Source: Symbiodinium microadriaticum
Taxonomy: Eukaryota; Sar; Dinophyceae; Suessiales; Symbiodiniaceae
NCBI GenBank assembly: GCA_001939145.1
Contig: LSRX01000519.1
Coordinates: forward strand, 3,839-67,838
DNA: 64,000 nt
Direction: 5' to 3'
Shown here: positions 46,758 to 56,583 of the stretch, in pieces
Layout of the letters: the number at the start of each line of letters is the position of its first letter
How positions within the stretch are numbered: position 1 is the stretch's first letter
Notes under the pieces: model-generated
What the model saw: the letters and a program-made list of their open reading frames with translations, nothing else
Told to the model about the DNA's origin: nothing
Databases searched by the model: none
Program-made: the position numbers and the translations under genes

Positions 46758-47218
46758 TTTTTCTTCCCACGCCGCAAGAAGAGGTCTCGCGTTGCTAGAA
46801 CGGCGACTGCGTCGGCAGCTCCAGGCTGCACGCCATGTTTTGGCGCCCATCATCACTCACACAGGATGTTGATTGATGTCTGCACTCAACTTTCAAAAGC
46901 AACTGTTTAGAACGAGTAAAGAGGATGTGTGACCACCAACGGCAACCATAGTACGATATATTTGCCCGCCCGGCGTGACCGCCCTTTGAGCAGCGGGCCA
47001 GCTGGTGCAGAACAGGGTTTCAACCAACTTAAAAGCACCTCGAAGGGTCATGAAGAAGAAAAGCGACTGCCATCCCATGCCTTCCTAAAGTAGAAGAACG
47101 AAACGAAAACGATAAGAACCAATGGTACACAATTGAACTAGATATATAACCAAATGTCACAACAGGCAGTAAATGGCGTCAAAGCAGCTACAACTACTGG
47201 TGCACAGCTTTGCCTTCG
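46758..47218 (-). other. LINE 3' untranslated region
   Basis: About 460 bases without a coding frame lie between the protease stop and the A6 tract beside the CATA microsatellite. No hairpin or tail repeat other than the A-run is obvious. Confidence 0.6.
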
Positions 47219-48070
47219 TCAACACTTGATGGCGAGGAGCATGTATGCATTCTCTTCAACTAAGCGACAATCTTGTGCAGATGCCGGTGCCGCTGCAACC
47301 CCATCATCCGTAAGAAAACGGAGCTGACCGTGCAGGCAGAGCGCAGTGCGATAATGTCCGGAAAACTTGGACCTGCCTATGTGAAAGATCACCGAATGCA
47401 GAGCATATCTGACAGATGTTGTTTGCAAACCTTCCCCCGTGAAAACTGGCAAGTAGATGGCCTGGCTGAAATGCACTGGGGTTGTGATCTTTGCGTGGGC
47501 AGCATTAAATCGGCTCACCTGCAAGGGAAGCCATGGCGGCAGATCGCAGGCCGCATGCCTTGCAGGCTGGTTGCGCCATTGAATGACAAGCTTCTGAACG
47601 CTGACGCCAGCTACATGGTGAGGTTGCGAACTCTGGCTTGGATTGTCCGGTTGTAGGGGCAGGGAGAGGATTAGTGGCCAAAATGAACCTCTATCCTGGA
47701 CCAGAATCTGACCTGTGGGGGCTTCTTCACGGGCTTGCCACTCGTAACGGGCATGGTCAGCATGCAGATGAGATGCTAAAAACTGCACGAACTCGCCAGC
47801 ATCGTGTTGGCTGTGTGGTGCCTGCCACGTTTGCACTAGTTGTTGCCACACTGGCAATGACCATAAGTCCACAGCACTGCGTGTATGATCTGCTTGCTGC
47901 AACGGGACACGGCGGACGAGCCAACGTAGCATGCGCCCCAACTGGAGGCTCGGTTGGAAGCTCTGCGGACTACCTGCATGCCCCCATGCAACTGCCAGTA
48001 TTACCGAGTTGGCGTAACAGTGGTTTGATGTGTTGACTAGTCTAATTTGGGTGACTATCAACCGAGCCTG
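47219..48070 (-). CDS. Ubiquitin-specific-protease-like (peptidase C19) domain at the LINE C-terminus
   Basis: USPs cleave isopeptide bonds after ubiquitin. All three boxes are present and spaced as in the family. The Cys box is LVNTSNHCYANSVILAVAW (catalytic Cys codon 48017-48019). The second box is SQHDAGEFVQFLASHL (about 47812-47765), the equivalent of QQDAxEFL. The His box is VRYALHSVIFHIGRSKFSGH plus YRTALC (His codon 47354-47356), followed by LRFLTDDGVA with the third catalytic Asp (about 47310). The usual USP Cys-x-x-Cys zinc pair in the fingers is not evident, and the domain, about 270 residues, is short, so it is a minimal USP. It ends VEENAYMLLAIKC-stop; a Y-x-L-x-Y-like end is typical. 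Activity on ubiquitin is inference. Confidence 0.85.
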   Translation of the reverse strand, partial: QARLIVTQIRLVNTSNHCYANSVILAVAWGHAGSPQSFQPSLQLGRMLRWLVRRVPLQQADHTRSAVDLWSLPVWQQLVQTWQAPHSQHDAGEFVQFLASHLHADHARYEWQAREEAPTGQILVQDRGSFWPLILSLPLQPDNPSQSSQPHHVAGVSVQKLVIQWRNQPARHAACDLPPWLPLQVSRFNAAHAKITTPVHFSQAIYLPVFTGEGLQTTSVRYALHSVIFHIGRSKFSGHYRTALCLHGQLRFLTDDGVAAAPASAQDCRLVEENAYMLLAIKC

Positions 48071-48072
48071 AT

Positions 48073-48744
48073 CTAGAGGTTCTGGATCATTTTGTCCAGT
48101 TGTTTCGCCAATGGCGACCGCCCGATCTTCGTGGGCCTCATGGTGGCGCCGATGAGGTGCCAGACCGAGTTTCTGGCAAGCCGATGCATCAGGTTGTAAA
48201 GCTGATGGGACTCCGCTGTCCTGTTCTGAGCCATCAACGTAAAGGGAATCACGTCCCCCGAGGGGGCTGCAGTAAGCTTCCGGAGCGCGTGGAAGCGCCC
48301 CACCACGTGTGGGAACGTAGCCAAGCGAAGGAGCACCCGCACTGACTCCACTGCCTCCCGATGGCTCAAGGGCTCCACCTGGGCTTTGATGTGCTTGCCC
48401 TGAGCCGCATCCCATTGGAGAAACAGATGTGCCTCCCCTTCCACCAATCCCATCTGGCGCACTTGTGCCATCATGTCCGAGTCCGTCTCGAGCTTTTCGA
48501 GGTGCTCCAGGAGCGCCGAGAAAAGACAATGTAGAAGGATGTTGCGCATCGGCTGGGTGAGGCTTGCGGGGTCGGATTCTTTTTGTCGATGCCACTGCTG
48601 AGCTGCCGCGTAGAGGCTGGCCGTGATGGAGAACTTGTTGCCGGACGCGTCCGTTTGGAGAAACAGAATGAACTCCACGTCGAGGCTGAAGACACTCAAC
48701 TGGTCCTCCAGCCTCAAGGACAGCCTGCCCATGGCCCGAATCAC
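48073..48744 (-). CDS. LINE helical domain of unknown function
   Basis: The 223-codon frame encodes a coherent, mostly helical protein: VIRAMGRLSLRLEDQLSVFS, SLYAAAQQWHRQKESDPASL, NILLHCLFSALLEHLEKLET, EAVESVRVLLRLATFPHVVG and LAKQLDKMIQNL-stop. I recognise no domain. Its place between the linker and the protease, and its coding-like composition against noise in the other frames, show it is part of the element. It could mediate protein binding, perhaps to the protease partner. Confidence 0.7.
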   Translation of the reverse strand: MIRAMGRLSLRLEDQLSVFSLDVEFILFLQTDASGNKFSITASLYAAAQQWHRQKESDPASLTQPMRNILLHCLFSALLEHLEKLETDSDMMAQVRQMGLVEGEAHLFLQWDAAQGKHIKAQVEPLSHREAVESVRVLLRLATFPHVVGRFHALRKLTAAPSGDVIPFTLMAQNRTAESHQLYNLMHRLARNSVWHLIGATMRPTKIGRSPLAKQLDKMIQNL

Positions 48745-49267
48745 CTCCTTGAGGTCCTCTTTGTCCCCGCGGCGAGTGGGCCACGATCTGTAGCCGTGCT
48801 GGTTCCAGCCTCGATTCTGCTGCTGGGGGCGCCGGGTGCTCTGGTCCTGGTCCTGCTTCCGTTTGGTCCCTGTCTCGAGAGGTCTCCTGCTGGCCCGAGG
48901 TCGGTGGCGGCTGAGTCGAGCCAGAGCCCGGTGTCTTGGAGGAGGGCTCCACGTGGTCCTTCGAGACTTGGCCGCCCTTGCCGCTGGCTGGCTCCAGTGA
49001 CTTGTCCGCTCCCTTGTTGTCCCCTTTCGCCCACTTCGGCGGTGGGGTGCTGTTGTCCCCCTCGTCGCGCTGGGTCCTGCGACGATCCCGATCGACGTCC
49101 ATCTCCCTGGCCTGCTCCTCCGTCGCCTCCGTGTCGCCCAGGCTGGGTGCCGTTGAGGGAGCCCCTGTGGAGCTCGGGAGCCCTGCTTTCATATAGGCCC
49201 CGAACTGAGCGAACTCCGCCTGCGCCTGGATCAGTTGATCGTCCCCTTGCTCTGCTAAATGCGCCAT
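48745..49267 (-). CDS. LINE disordered linker segment
   Basis: From ATG 49267 the product is MAHLAEQGDDQLIQAQAEFA, then an acidic, Pro/Gly/Ser-rich stretch (EMDVDRDRRRTQRDEGDN, PPPKWAKGDNKGADKSLEPA). Its charged, low-complexity character fits a disordered linker. At about 48745 the coherent reading moves to the next frame. The same frame stays open as far as the protease domain but in between reads as GC-rich noise. Confidence 0.65.
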
Positions 49268-49269
49268 GG

Positions 49270-50815
49270 AGCGAAGCTTGGGTGTGGTCCTCCAGGGTGG
49301 AGTGTCGGATCAGGAGGTGACCTACTATCCATAAAACCGGGCAAGCCTTAAGATGTGCTGCCGTCCTGGTGTACTGGCTGTCGCCGCACCACTCGCAAGG
49401 CTTGCTTAGCCTACCTTTTGCAAGAGCCCAACTGACAACCCGGTCTTGGACTGCAGCAGTGTGGGGATGCATCTGGCACGCATGTCGGGTCAGGTATGAT
49501 GGTCGGGTGACTTTCTGGAAGCATTCGGGACAGTGGCAAAGCAAGTTGCTCATACGAATCTGATTCCGCAACGTTATGATATCGGATTTTCTAGCAAGGT
49601 CTTGAAGAGTCTCGCGATAAAACAGCGGTGTTGGGTCTGGGTGTGCAAGGGCCAGATGATGAACGTCAGGATCCGTGCTCCCCGGCGCGGGCGCCCCATG
49701 AGCAGGAGCTGGCCCGGACTCACTGGCAAATTCTGAAGCAGTTGGGGTGTTTGAAGGGTCAGGTGGGGTTGGCTGAGGGTTTGAACGTGAGGCCGGGGGA
49801 TCCTCTCGTCTTGTCCTATGCAAAATAGGACATGCCCCCTGACTGAAATGTCCCATGAACTGCGGCCATCCATAGAAACGCTTAAGGCAGTAGCGGCACT
49901 GTGGCAGGCCACCTTTGGCGTGTCTACGGTATTCGTCCACCCTCCGATTCTTAACAGTCGGGTTGGGCTCATGTTTGGGCTGAAGCTCTGGGTGTTGTTT
50001 ACCTTTATGAACCTTCAACGCGTGGTGGCTTGGGAAGGATTGCCCACAAATGTCGCATGTACTACCTATTCGCAGTATCTGGGTAACTTCGGTTAGGTGG
50101 CTGGAAAACGAGGCGGCAGAGTCTGAACTGAAACTGGCTTCAACAACACTCCACCACTGATGCACCCTGGCTGGCTGCAAGTAGCCCAGATGGTGCCGGC
50201 TGACAGCAACCCTGTGTTGACATTGTCTACCTAGCCAACATACAGGATCTAGCACCCCTAGTCGGCTCAACAATTGCTCATTGGTCTCATGACTAACATG
50301 TGCTGGACTGCGGGCCACGAGCCTAAGTTGCTTCATCACACAGGAACGTAGTTGCTGTGCGCTGTGCGGGTCTAGGCCAGTGGCAGTGAGGCCGTACCGC
50401 AGAACTGCCCATACGCATGCTTGCCAGAGCAGCACTCGTTTGCGCAGAGGTATCAGCTGATGTTTGAGTAGGCTGTGCAATCTATTGAAAGCGACCCATG
50501 CCAATGAAGTACGATGCTTGACCGTAGCTCGCTCATAGTGGTGATAGCTGATTTTCACTCCTAGGTAGTCGTGCTCTCTGCGCAGGGGCAGCGTGAGCTC
50601 TTCTCCACCTTGAAAGAGACGCAGTACCCGCGCTCCTTTGACACGTTTCGTGTACTGTTTGAGCAGGGCTGCTGCAGCAGGGCCCTTGATGGCAAGCAGG
50701 GCTACAGTTTTCTCTAGGGACACTTCCATGCCAAAGGATTGCAGGCAAGCTAGCAGTTTGGGAAGAGCTGTGCAGGCTCGCTTGAACTCCTGGCCGTGGA
50801 GAACTCCCACATCAA
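49270..50815 (-). CDS. LINE reverse transcriptase C-terminal part and zinc fingers
   Basis: The segment continues the polymerase with EFKRACTALPKLLACLQSFG, MEVSLEKTVAL (motif D) and REHDYLGVKISYHHYERATV (motif E region), then a thumb-like helical part (LLWQACVWAVLRYGL). Zinc-finger-like motifs follow: CDICGQSFPSHHALKVHKGK ending QH (about 50065-50000), CRYCLKRFYGWPQFMGHF with C (about 49890-49820), CPECFQKVTRPSYLTRHAC with H (about 49530-49465) and CEWCGDSQYTRTAAHLKAC (about 49400-49345). Such fingers bind nucleic acid and in LINEs often sit after the RT. Beyond 49270 this frame turns low-complexity and the real protein shifts frame. The frame stays open to 48741 only because of high GC. Confidence 0.85.
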
Positions 50816-53800
50816 ATGAAAGTCGTCCGCATAGCTTGTTTGAGACTGTAGCGGAATGTGTTCGCTCATCTTATCATGTAACAAGAGGGTAAATGCAAGC
50901 CAGAGCAAAGGAGATAAGCCACAGCCTTGCCTAACCCCACGTCCCATGCCAATATCTGCCGATTGGCCATGCCGGCGGATACATACCCTAGCATTGTCGT
51001 GTATGTATAAAATGAGCGCAATGAGTGAGTCAGGAGTCTGGATGCTTTCTAGTGCTTGTTGTAGTACGCTTCGAGGCAGCCGATCGTACGCTTTTGTGAG
51101 ATCAATGGAGATCTGTAGTCCTCCAATCAGGCCAGGTACTGATTTGCTGGATCGGGGCCGAAAGGCGGTTCTGTGTTTACCCTGCAGCAAGTTGCGAATT
51201 TTACAGCAATGTGACAACACGCGATCCAGGGCATCAGACGTCTGCCTTCCCTGCGCATACGCGAATTGAGGGTACCTGTGCAGTGCTTGCTGCGCCAGTG
51301 GCTGTAACCTCTGAGCGGCTATCCGCGCTAGTAACTTAGCCTCCGCAACCAACAAATTGATTGGGCGTAGATTGGAGGGGCAATTGGGTGCCTTGTGAGG
51401 TTTCGCCAACAGGGCGAGATAGGAATCATGCCAATGGTGCGGGAAGCAGAGTTCTCCCGGCTGAAGGGCCGCATTGAAGTCATGCAAAAGTTCGGTCTCT
51501 ACGCTCCGTGCCGCCAGCTTCCACAGTCGCGCGGGTACCTGTCCTGGTGGAAGGGCCTTGTGTGCGGGCATGCTATGAAGGGCAGCCGTAACCTCCCATG
51601 ATTCCACTTGCAGCGCTTCCTGCAGAAAATGCGGTGTCGGAATGTGAGCATCTGCCTGGTATAGCTCAGAAAAGAAAGCCCGGAGCTTATCCATCTCCTC
51701 TTCTATCCCCATGAGCTGGCCATCTGCTCTACGGAAATGTATGGATCGTTTGGGCGCTTTGGGCTTCAGGTGTTTGAGCAGCTGGTGCAGCGTGCTCAGG
51801 CCTCTCTTATCGGCTTCCTGTGCTACCGAGATTAGGTGGTCAACCTTGGCTATTTTTCTCTCCTTGACCTTTTGTCTAAGCATTCTATCCTGCTTCTGAA
51901 AGGAGATGGCTGCACGCCAGAGCTGGATCAGTGGCCAGAGTCTCCGCACCGAGCCGGGTAGCAAAGTGCGCACCCTGTTGGGCGAAGAGTGGGAAACATA
52001 CCAGATTACTGGCGCGTTATAGTGCTTGACAAGGGTCTGGCAGTAGCGGAGGTGTCGCTTTGCGGACCAAAAAGCCCGGAGCGAGAGCTCCTGCTGAGCT
52101 GGTGGCAGAGGGCGGGTACGACCGAGGCACTTGGTGCACTGACGCCAGGCGTCTGCAAGGCATGCATCAATCGTGCGACCCTTCCGTTGCTGAAGGCTCT
52201 GGGCCGCAGCTTGCTGATAATGGGCGGTGAGGTGTGGGTGCTGTAGCAAAGCTTCTTTAACCTTATGTGCACTGAGGGGGGGCACTGGTTTGCTTTGCGG
52301 TTTACACGGGAAGGGTAGTGAACATCCTATGGGGACATGTCTGAATCCTGTAGGGTGCACGACGGGAGCATTATGCCAAGCTGTCGCCTTTCTGCTCACG
52401 TTAGAGCACGGAAGCCTGGTGAGCAGGAAGTCTATTTGCACACCATGCCCCTTGGGCATCAGAAAAGTAGCGGCACGCTGCCCACCTCGGCCCCAAGTGT
52501 TTAAAGCTATGAGTCCGGCTGACTGAACCAGGTTTTGAAACTCCTTTTGGTCTGGATGACCCTGGGCTTTATGACCCTGGACCCCTAGGCCGATGTTGGG
52601 CAGGTGTGGGCGAAGGCCAGCATTGAAGTCCCCGGCGATCAACATAGAGTTACGCTGGGGCACCGAATTGGCCCATGCACGCACCGTCGTCCATATTTGG
52701 TGACGTTTGGTTAACAGTTCGTCCTTAGGGTTAGGGGCAGAGGGCAGACTTCCAGAACCAGGGCGGTGCTGAGTGGACCACGCGTATTGATATACGCAGA
52801 GTGCGTCTACTGGGGGTTCGGATCCGATGCGTACATGTAAGACACGTCCTGCAACCAGCTCTGCATAACGTATCTGCTCCACTGTGGCAATGGACTTATT
52901 GATCATGATCATAACACCTCCCTGGCTAGAATTCGTTCCCGAATAAATGTGGATCCATCTCTCACTACAGTATTCAGTGCTTTGTGGCCAATGACACTCC
53001 TGGAGAAAGACTAGGTGAACCGACTGAAAGGACTCTGAGTTGATCCATTGCATAAACTCCGCATATCGTTGTGCATGCATACCACCACAGTTCCAGGTGA
53101 TAGCCTGGAGATGATCATTTTGCAGTGCACTTCGGGGGGGCTTGCGTGGAGGACTATTTCCTACATATTGCAAAGCCAAACTAGCGGCATCATGCCGTAT
53201 CCCGCGGTACATGGTGGATCCATCTCGGAGTACTCTTATCTGGGCTCGCTTGAAGGCTCTCTTCCTGGCTGCGGTAAGGCGTATGGCTTGCTGTCCGTGT
53301 GCAGACAGCCGGGGCAGACCTGAGGTGCTATGGGGAAGCAAATGTGGGTCGGGGGCTGCACAGGCCAGGATGGGAAGGCATACCAAGAGACCTATGAAAA
53401 ACAATCCACTCGGGGCGAGTCCTATGGGACGCCGTACCTGGGGTTGCTTTAGGGTCCTAAGCTTAGAGCTGCATGGTCTGGACTGCACTGGCTGCACCGG
53501 AGGAGCGTAGCGGACATGCCTCTGGGCCGCTCTCACTACCTCGGCTCGTACAGCAAGCCACGTGGCACTGCAGCGCCTGCGGTACATGCCATGAGTGCAA
53601 CGTCTAGGGAACCAATTTGCTCGACCTGCTTTCCGGAAGACATTGTCCATCAACCGCAGTAGCAGCAAAATGCATGCAAGACATCCAAGCGCCTGTGGCG
53701 CTGTGACAGGCACAGAGGCCGAACGTGCAGGGGGAAGCCTCGCTGGCATCCACTGAACAGGTGTGTTGACGCATCGGGTGTCCAACGGGGGACACCAGAT

Positions 53801-54200
53801 AGCAAGGTTTCGGCAGTACTGGTCAGCTGTGTATGTTGTGGCTAATTGATATGCAATCACTTTGCGAGTGCGAGTGATGATGGGACTAGTTGCTTGGCAA
53901 GAGGTCCGTAAAACAAAAGGGTCGTACAGCTTCGCCCTCATGAGGCAAGACATGAGGCAAGATATATGGGCTATAGGGAGACTACGACCAACGTTACTCC
54001 CAACCCTCGTGTCTTCAATGTGGGTTTCACGTAAGACTTCGGTCGAAAGAAAGAACTCCCGAACAATGTCAAAGAGCGCTAAGTGCAGTACAATCGTCTT
54101 ACCCACACTGACCCCGGAATTGGGACCGGGGCGGCCCACAATTTGTAATCCAAAGCTCATGTGCTGCGAACTGCGAAGAAGACAGGCACGACCTGCCTCA
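50750..54200 (-). CDS. LINE endonuclease and reverse transcriptase segment
   Basis: The frame is open from 54895, but its product is convincing only from about 54200 onward. The endonuclease shows AITWNCGG (Asn box, about 53100), LVFLQECHW (catalytic Glu), IAGDFNAG and a terminal FRHVPIGC (His), the APE/EEP signature of LINEs. The reverse transcriptase shows LRPINLL (about 51375), ISIDLTKAYDRLPRSVL (motif A, about 51105), GVRQGCGLSPLLW (motif B, about 50940) and SYADDFHLMW (motif C, YADD at 50822-50833). Just after YADD the frame runs into a stop, while the adjacent frame continues the polymerase, so a one-base shift lies near 50800-50820. A hydrophobic stretch (LFFIGLLVCLPILAC, about 53390) lies upstream of the nuclease. 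Confidence 0.92.
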
Positions 54201-54878
54201 GTGCTCGCGGCGAATGCCGCTGGACGAAGAGGGGACATGCTCCGGCACATCCGGTTGAACGCCTGTACCATCATGGTTGTAGTACCAGGTTTGGAACTCC
54301 AGCCTATCCTGGTCAGTGAACAACGGCCACACCAGGAAGATGAAGTCTCTGTAGAGGTTACCACCGGCAGTCGTGATCGCTCGCTGGACAAACGTCGTGG
54401 GCTCTTTGGTGCGAAGCCTAGGGGCCAAGGACTGCTGGAGGAGCAGTTGGGTCCGCTGCTCCACACGGTGCCGGGCGGGGCTTTCCGAATTGCCCACTTG
54501 ATCCGAGTAAATCCATGTGTGGTCATTCGGCGGGATGGCCTCGTCGCAAAGTCTCTGCAGCAGCTGCGCGTCCTGCAGAAGTCCCTCTGCCCGTGCGGGC
54601 ACCAGCTGGGGCCGCGCCAATTGCAAGAGGCCGTCCAGCGATTGTCCTTGACATAGTGGTTAAACCAGCTGATTCTGCCACATTTCGCAGAGGATGGCCA
54701 CCAAGCGTCGCTTGAACCATTGCTTGGCGTTCTCACGGTGCCGCTCAGCGTTGAGCTGTTCCGCCCTTGCTCTCCTGGCAACTGCACCTTCTGATCCCAC
54801 GCTAGAGTCCCTCGAAAGGGAACTGAGTGATGCAGCGTCCGAATCAGAAGAATCAGAGGAAGCCAGCGAACGGACCAT
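54198..54878 (-). pseudogene. LINE N-terminal segment
   Basis: From ATG 54878 the frame gives a Ser/Asp-rich start (MVRSLASSDSSDSDAASLSS), then a basic helical part (AEQLNAERHRENAKQWFKRR). It meets TAA at 54660-54662 and continues in the same frame with LLQDAQLLQRLCDEAIPP and NLYRDFIFLVWPLFTDQDRL to a TGA at 54198-54200. Beyond this the better reading moves to the frame of the endonuclease-RT segment. No known domain is recognised; position suggests an ORF1/gag-like or linker role. Confidence 0.55.
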
Positions 54879-54936
54879 AGCTGCGCAACGAGCATGAGCT
54901 AGGAGCGCCGTGGCACTCGTCCGGGCCGAGACACTT

Positions 54937-55013
54937 ATACATACATACATACATACATACATACATACATACGTCCATACATACGTGCATACATTGTACA
55001 AGCATACATACAC

Positions 55014-55059
<46 letters not shown>

Positions 55060-55453
55060 GGACAGACGGACAGACGGACAGACGGACAGACGGACAGACG
55101 GACAGACGGACAGACGGACAGACGGACAGACNNNNNNNNNNNNNNNNNNNNNNNNNNNNNNNNNNNNNNNNNNNNNNNNNNNNNNNNNNNNNNNNNNNNN
55201 NNNNNNNNNNNNNNNNNNNNNNNNNNNNNNNNNNNNNNNNNNNNNNNNNNNNNNNNNNNNNNNNNNNNNNNNNNNNNNNNNNNNNNNNNNNNNNNNNNNN
55301 NNNNNNNNNNNNNNNNNNNNNNNNNNNNNNNNNNNNNNNNNNNNNNNNNNNNNNNNNNNNNNNNNNNNNNNNNNNNNNNNNNNNAGACAGACAGACAGAC
55401 AGACAGAGAGACAGAGAGACAGAGAGACAGAGAGACAGAGAGACAGAGAGACA
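54937..55453. repeat. Compound microsatellite CATA / CAGA / CGGA with assembly gap
   Basis: CATA units at about 54938-54973 with variants follow the LINE 5' end. Then come (CAGA)n, (CGGACAGA)n, 253 N at 55132-55384, and (CAGA)/(GAGACA)n to about 55453. The gap means the true length is unknown. X-containing frames here are artefacts. Confidence 0.95.
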
Positions 55454-56583
55454 GAGGCTCTGGAAGCGTATGAGTGACAAGAACGAGACGAAGCCCTTGA
55501 AGCAGCCAAAGCGAGCGATGTGGAGAGACCGTCTGAGGGGGATGCCGAGAGTGAACGTAGTCACCGCCGAAGGCGGCTCAAGGCAACTGCTGAGGGGGAC
55601 TAACCTGGTTCCATGTGTTGATGTGATCTGCGGTGTTAAGTCTTGTGTAACCTGTCTTCTTGTGATATGTTGACCCGGCCCTCAGTCTCAGCAGTGTGCA
55701 CAGCAGTGGGCACAAAGGGACATGCACACCCGAAGAACGGTCATGTTGTTAGGGACTTCATGAATTGCTTGGACCGTCGAAGGGGGGCATGCAAGTAGCG
55801 AAGCAACACCAGTGCCTCAAGGGGGGACTTAGTCTAGTTGTATCGATCATGTCATGTTTGTTGTGACACATGTTGTGCTGTTGATCCCCACAGAGCAGCT
55901 AGAGTTGTGAACAGCACAACGCACTGCGAAAGGGTGCACAGAGCAGGTGCCAACCCAAAGATGAGGCCTGGGGGTTAATAAGTCGTAATGGGTTGGGGGG
56001 ATACAAGAGTTGACACTCCACAGGCCTCATCGCAACAAAGTATCACACAGGATCCGAGACTGACAGTGTGCGCATGCGTGCGAGGGGTAGCGCCTGCTGC
56101 TCCTTTGTCTGTGTGGAAGAAGACAGAGACAGACAGACAGACGTACATATGCACACACACACACACATGTTGAGAGAAGGATCATTCTTTTTGGGTTTCC
56201 CAACTCGCACAACAGTGGCGATGGGCTTTTGAGAAAGGCTAGAGCCTCTCTATGCTTCGCGGATTCATAGTTGTATCTTTGGCGGACCTTGTACCGGAGA
56301 CCTGCAGCGCATTGCCAGCTATCTCGAAGAAGTAGCCAACTCGGTTCCCGTCCTTTCAAACACCAGCAACTGTTAAACATCTGTTACAAGCCTGCTTGCC
56401 ATTGGCAAGTCGAGGTCACGATGCTGGCTCGTGATGATCCTCATATTGCCATCTTTCTGCAAGTCATTGTCGGCCTTATTTCCGCCGGTGCAAGTGTGTG
56501 GCACGGTACAGGGTCAGTAGGTCTTGAGAGAATCCCAAGAGGAGGCATCTTCAGATAGCTCACGTATTTTCTGCAGATGCTCA
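55454..56583. other. Possible retroelement end and spacer before the GH3 gene
   Basis: The plus strand at 55482-55602 reads QERDEALEAAKASDVERPSE, then an Arg-rich run and LKATAEGD-stop. Two purine-rich tracts follow, GAAGGGGGGC (about 55780) and CAAGGGGGGAC (about 55818), of the kind that precede 3' LTRs. No terminal repeat is confirmed. A CAGA/CA microsatellite lies at about 56118-56168. A possible leader exon for the glucosidase (MLARDDPHIAIFLQVIVGLI, 56421-56480) is unproven. Confidence 0.35.
56118..56168. repeat. CAGA / CA microsatellite
   Basis: GACAGAGACAGACAGACAGA is followed by ACGTACATATG and (CA)n, directly visible. Confidence 0.92.

Larger units (their letters stand above)
46758..54936 (-). 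mobile_element. Non-LTR retrotransposon (LINE) with a C-terminal ubiquitin-specific-protease domain, about 8.2 kb
   Basis: Minus-strand order: short 5' leader, ATG at 54878, N-terminal segments, APE-type endonuclease (about 53115-52310), reverse transcriptase (about 51400-50600), four zinc-finger-like motifs (about 50070-49345), a disordered linker, a helical domain (48744-48073), a C19 protease-like domain (about 48070-47219), a 460-bp 3' UTR and a 6-A tract at 46757. There are no LTRs. Both ends abut CATA microsatellite in the same orientation. Frame breaks: stop TAA at 54660-54662, and shifts near 54200, 50815, 49270, 48745 and 48070. The frame is otherwise open for thousands of bases, so the copy is young, or some breaks are assembly errors. 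Confidence 0.9.

Noticed and set aside
48583-49320. Plus-strand frame of 245 codons antisense to the LINE
   Set aside because: Its composition (Pro/Ser/Arg/Val-rich, no domain) is that of the reverse complement of a GC-rich linker. The minus-strand reading has coherent domains on both sides.
54853-55564. Frames of about 190-220 codons spanning the gap
   Set aside because: They are open only because of microsatellite and undetermined bases.
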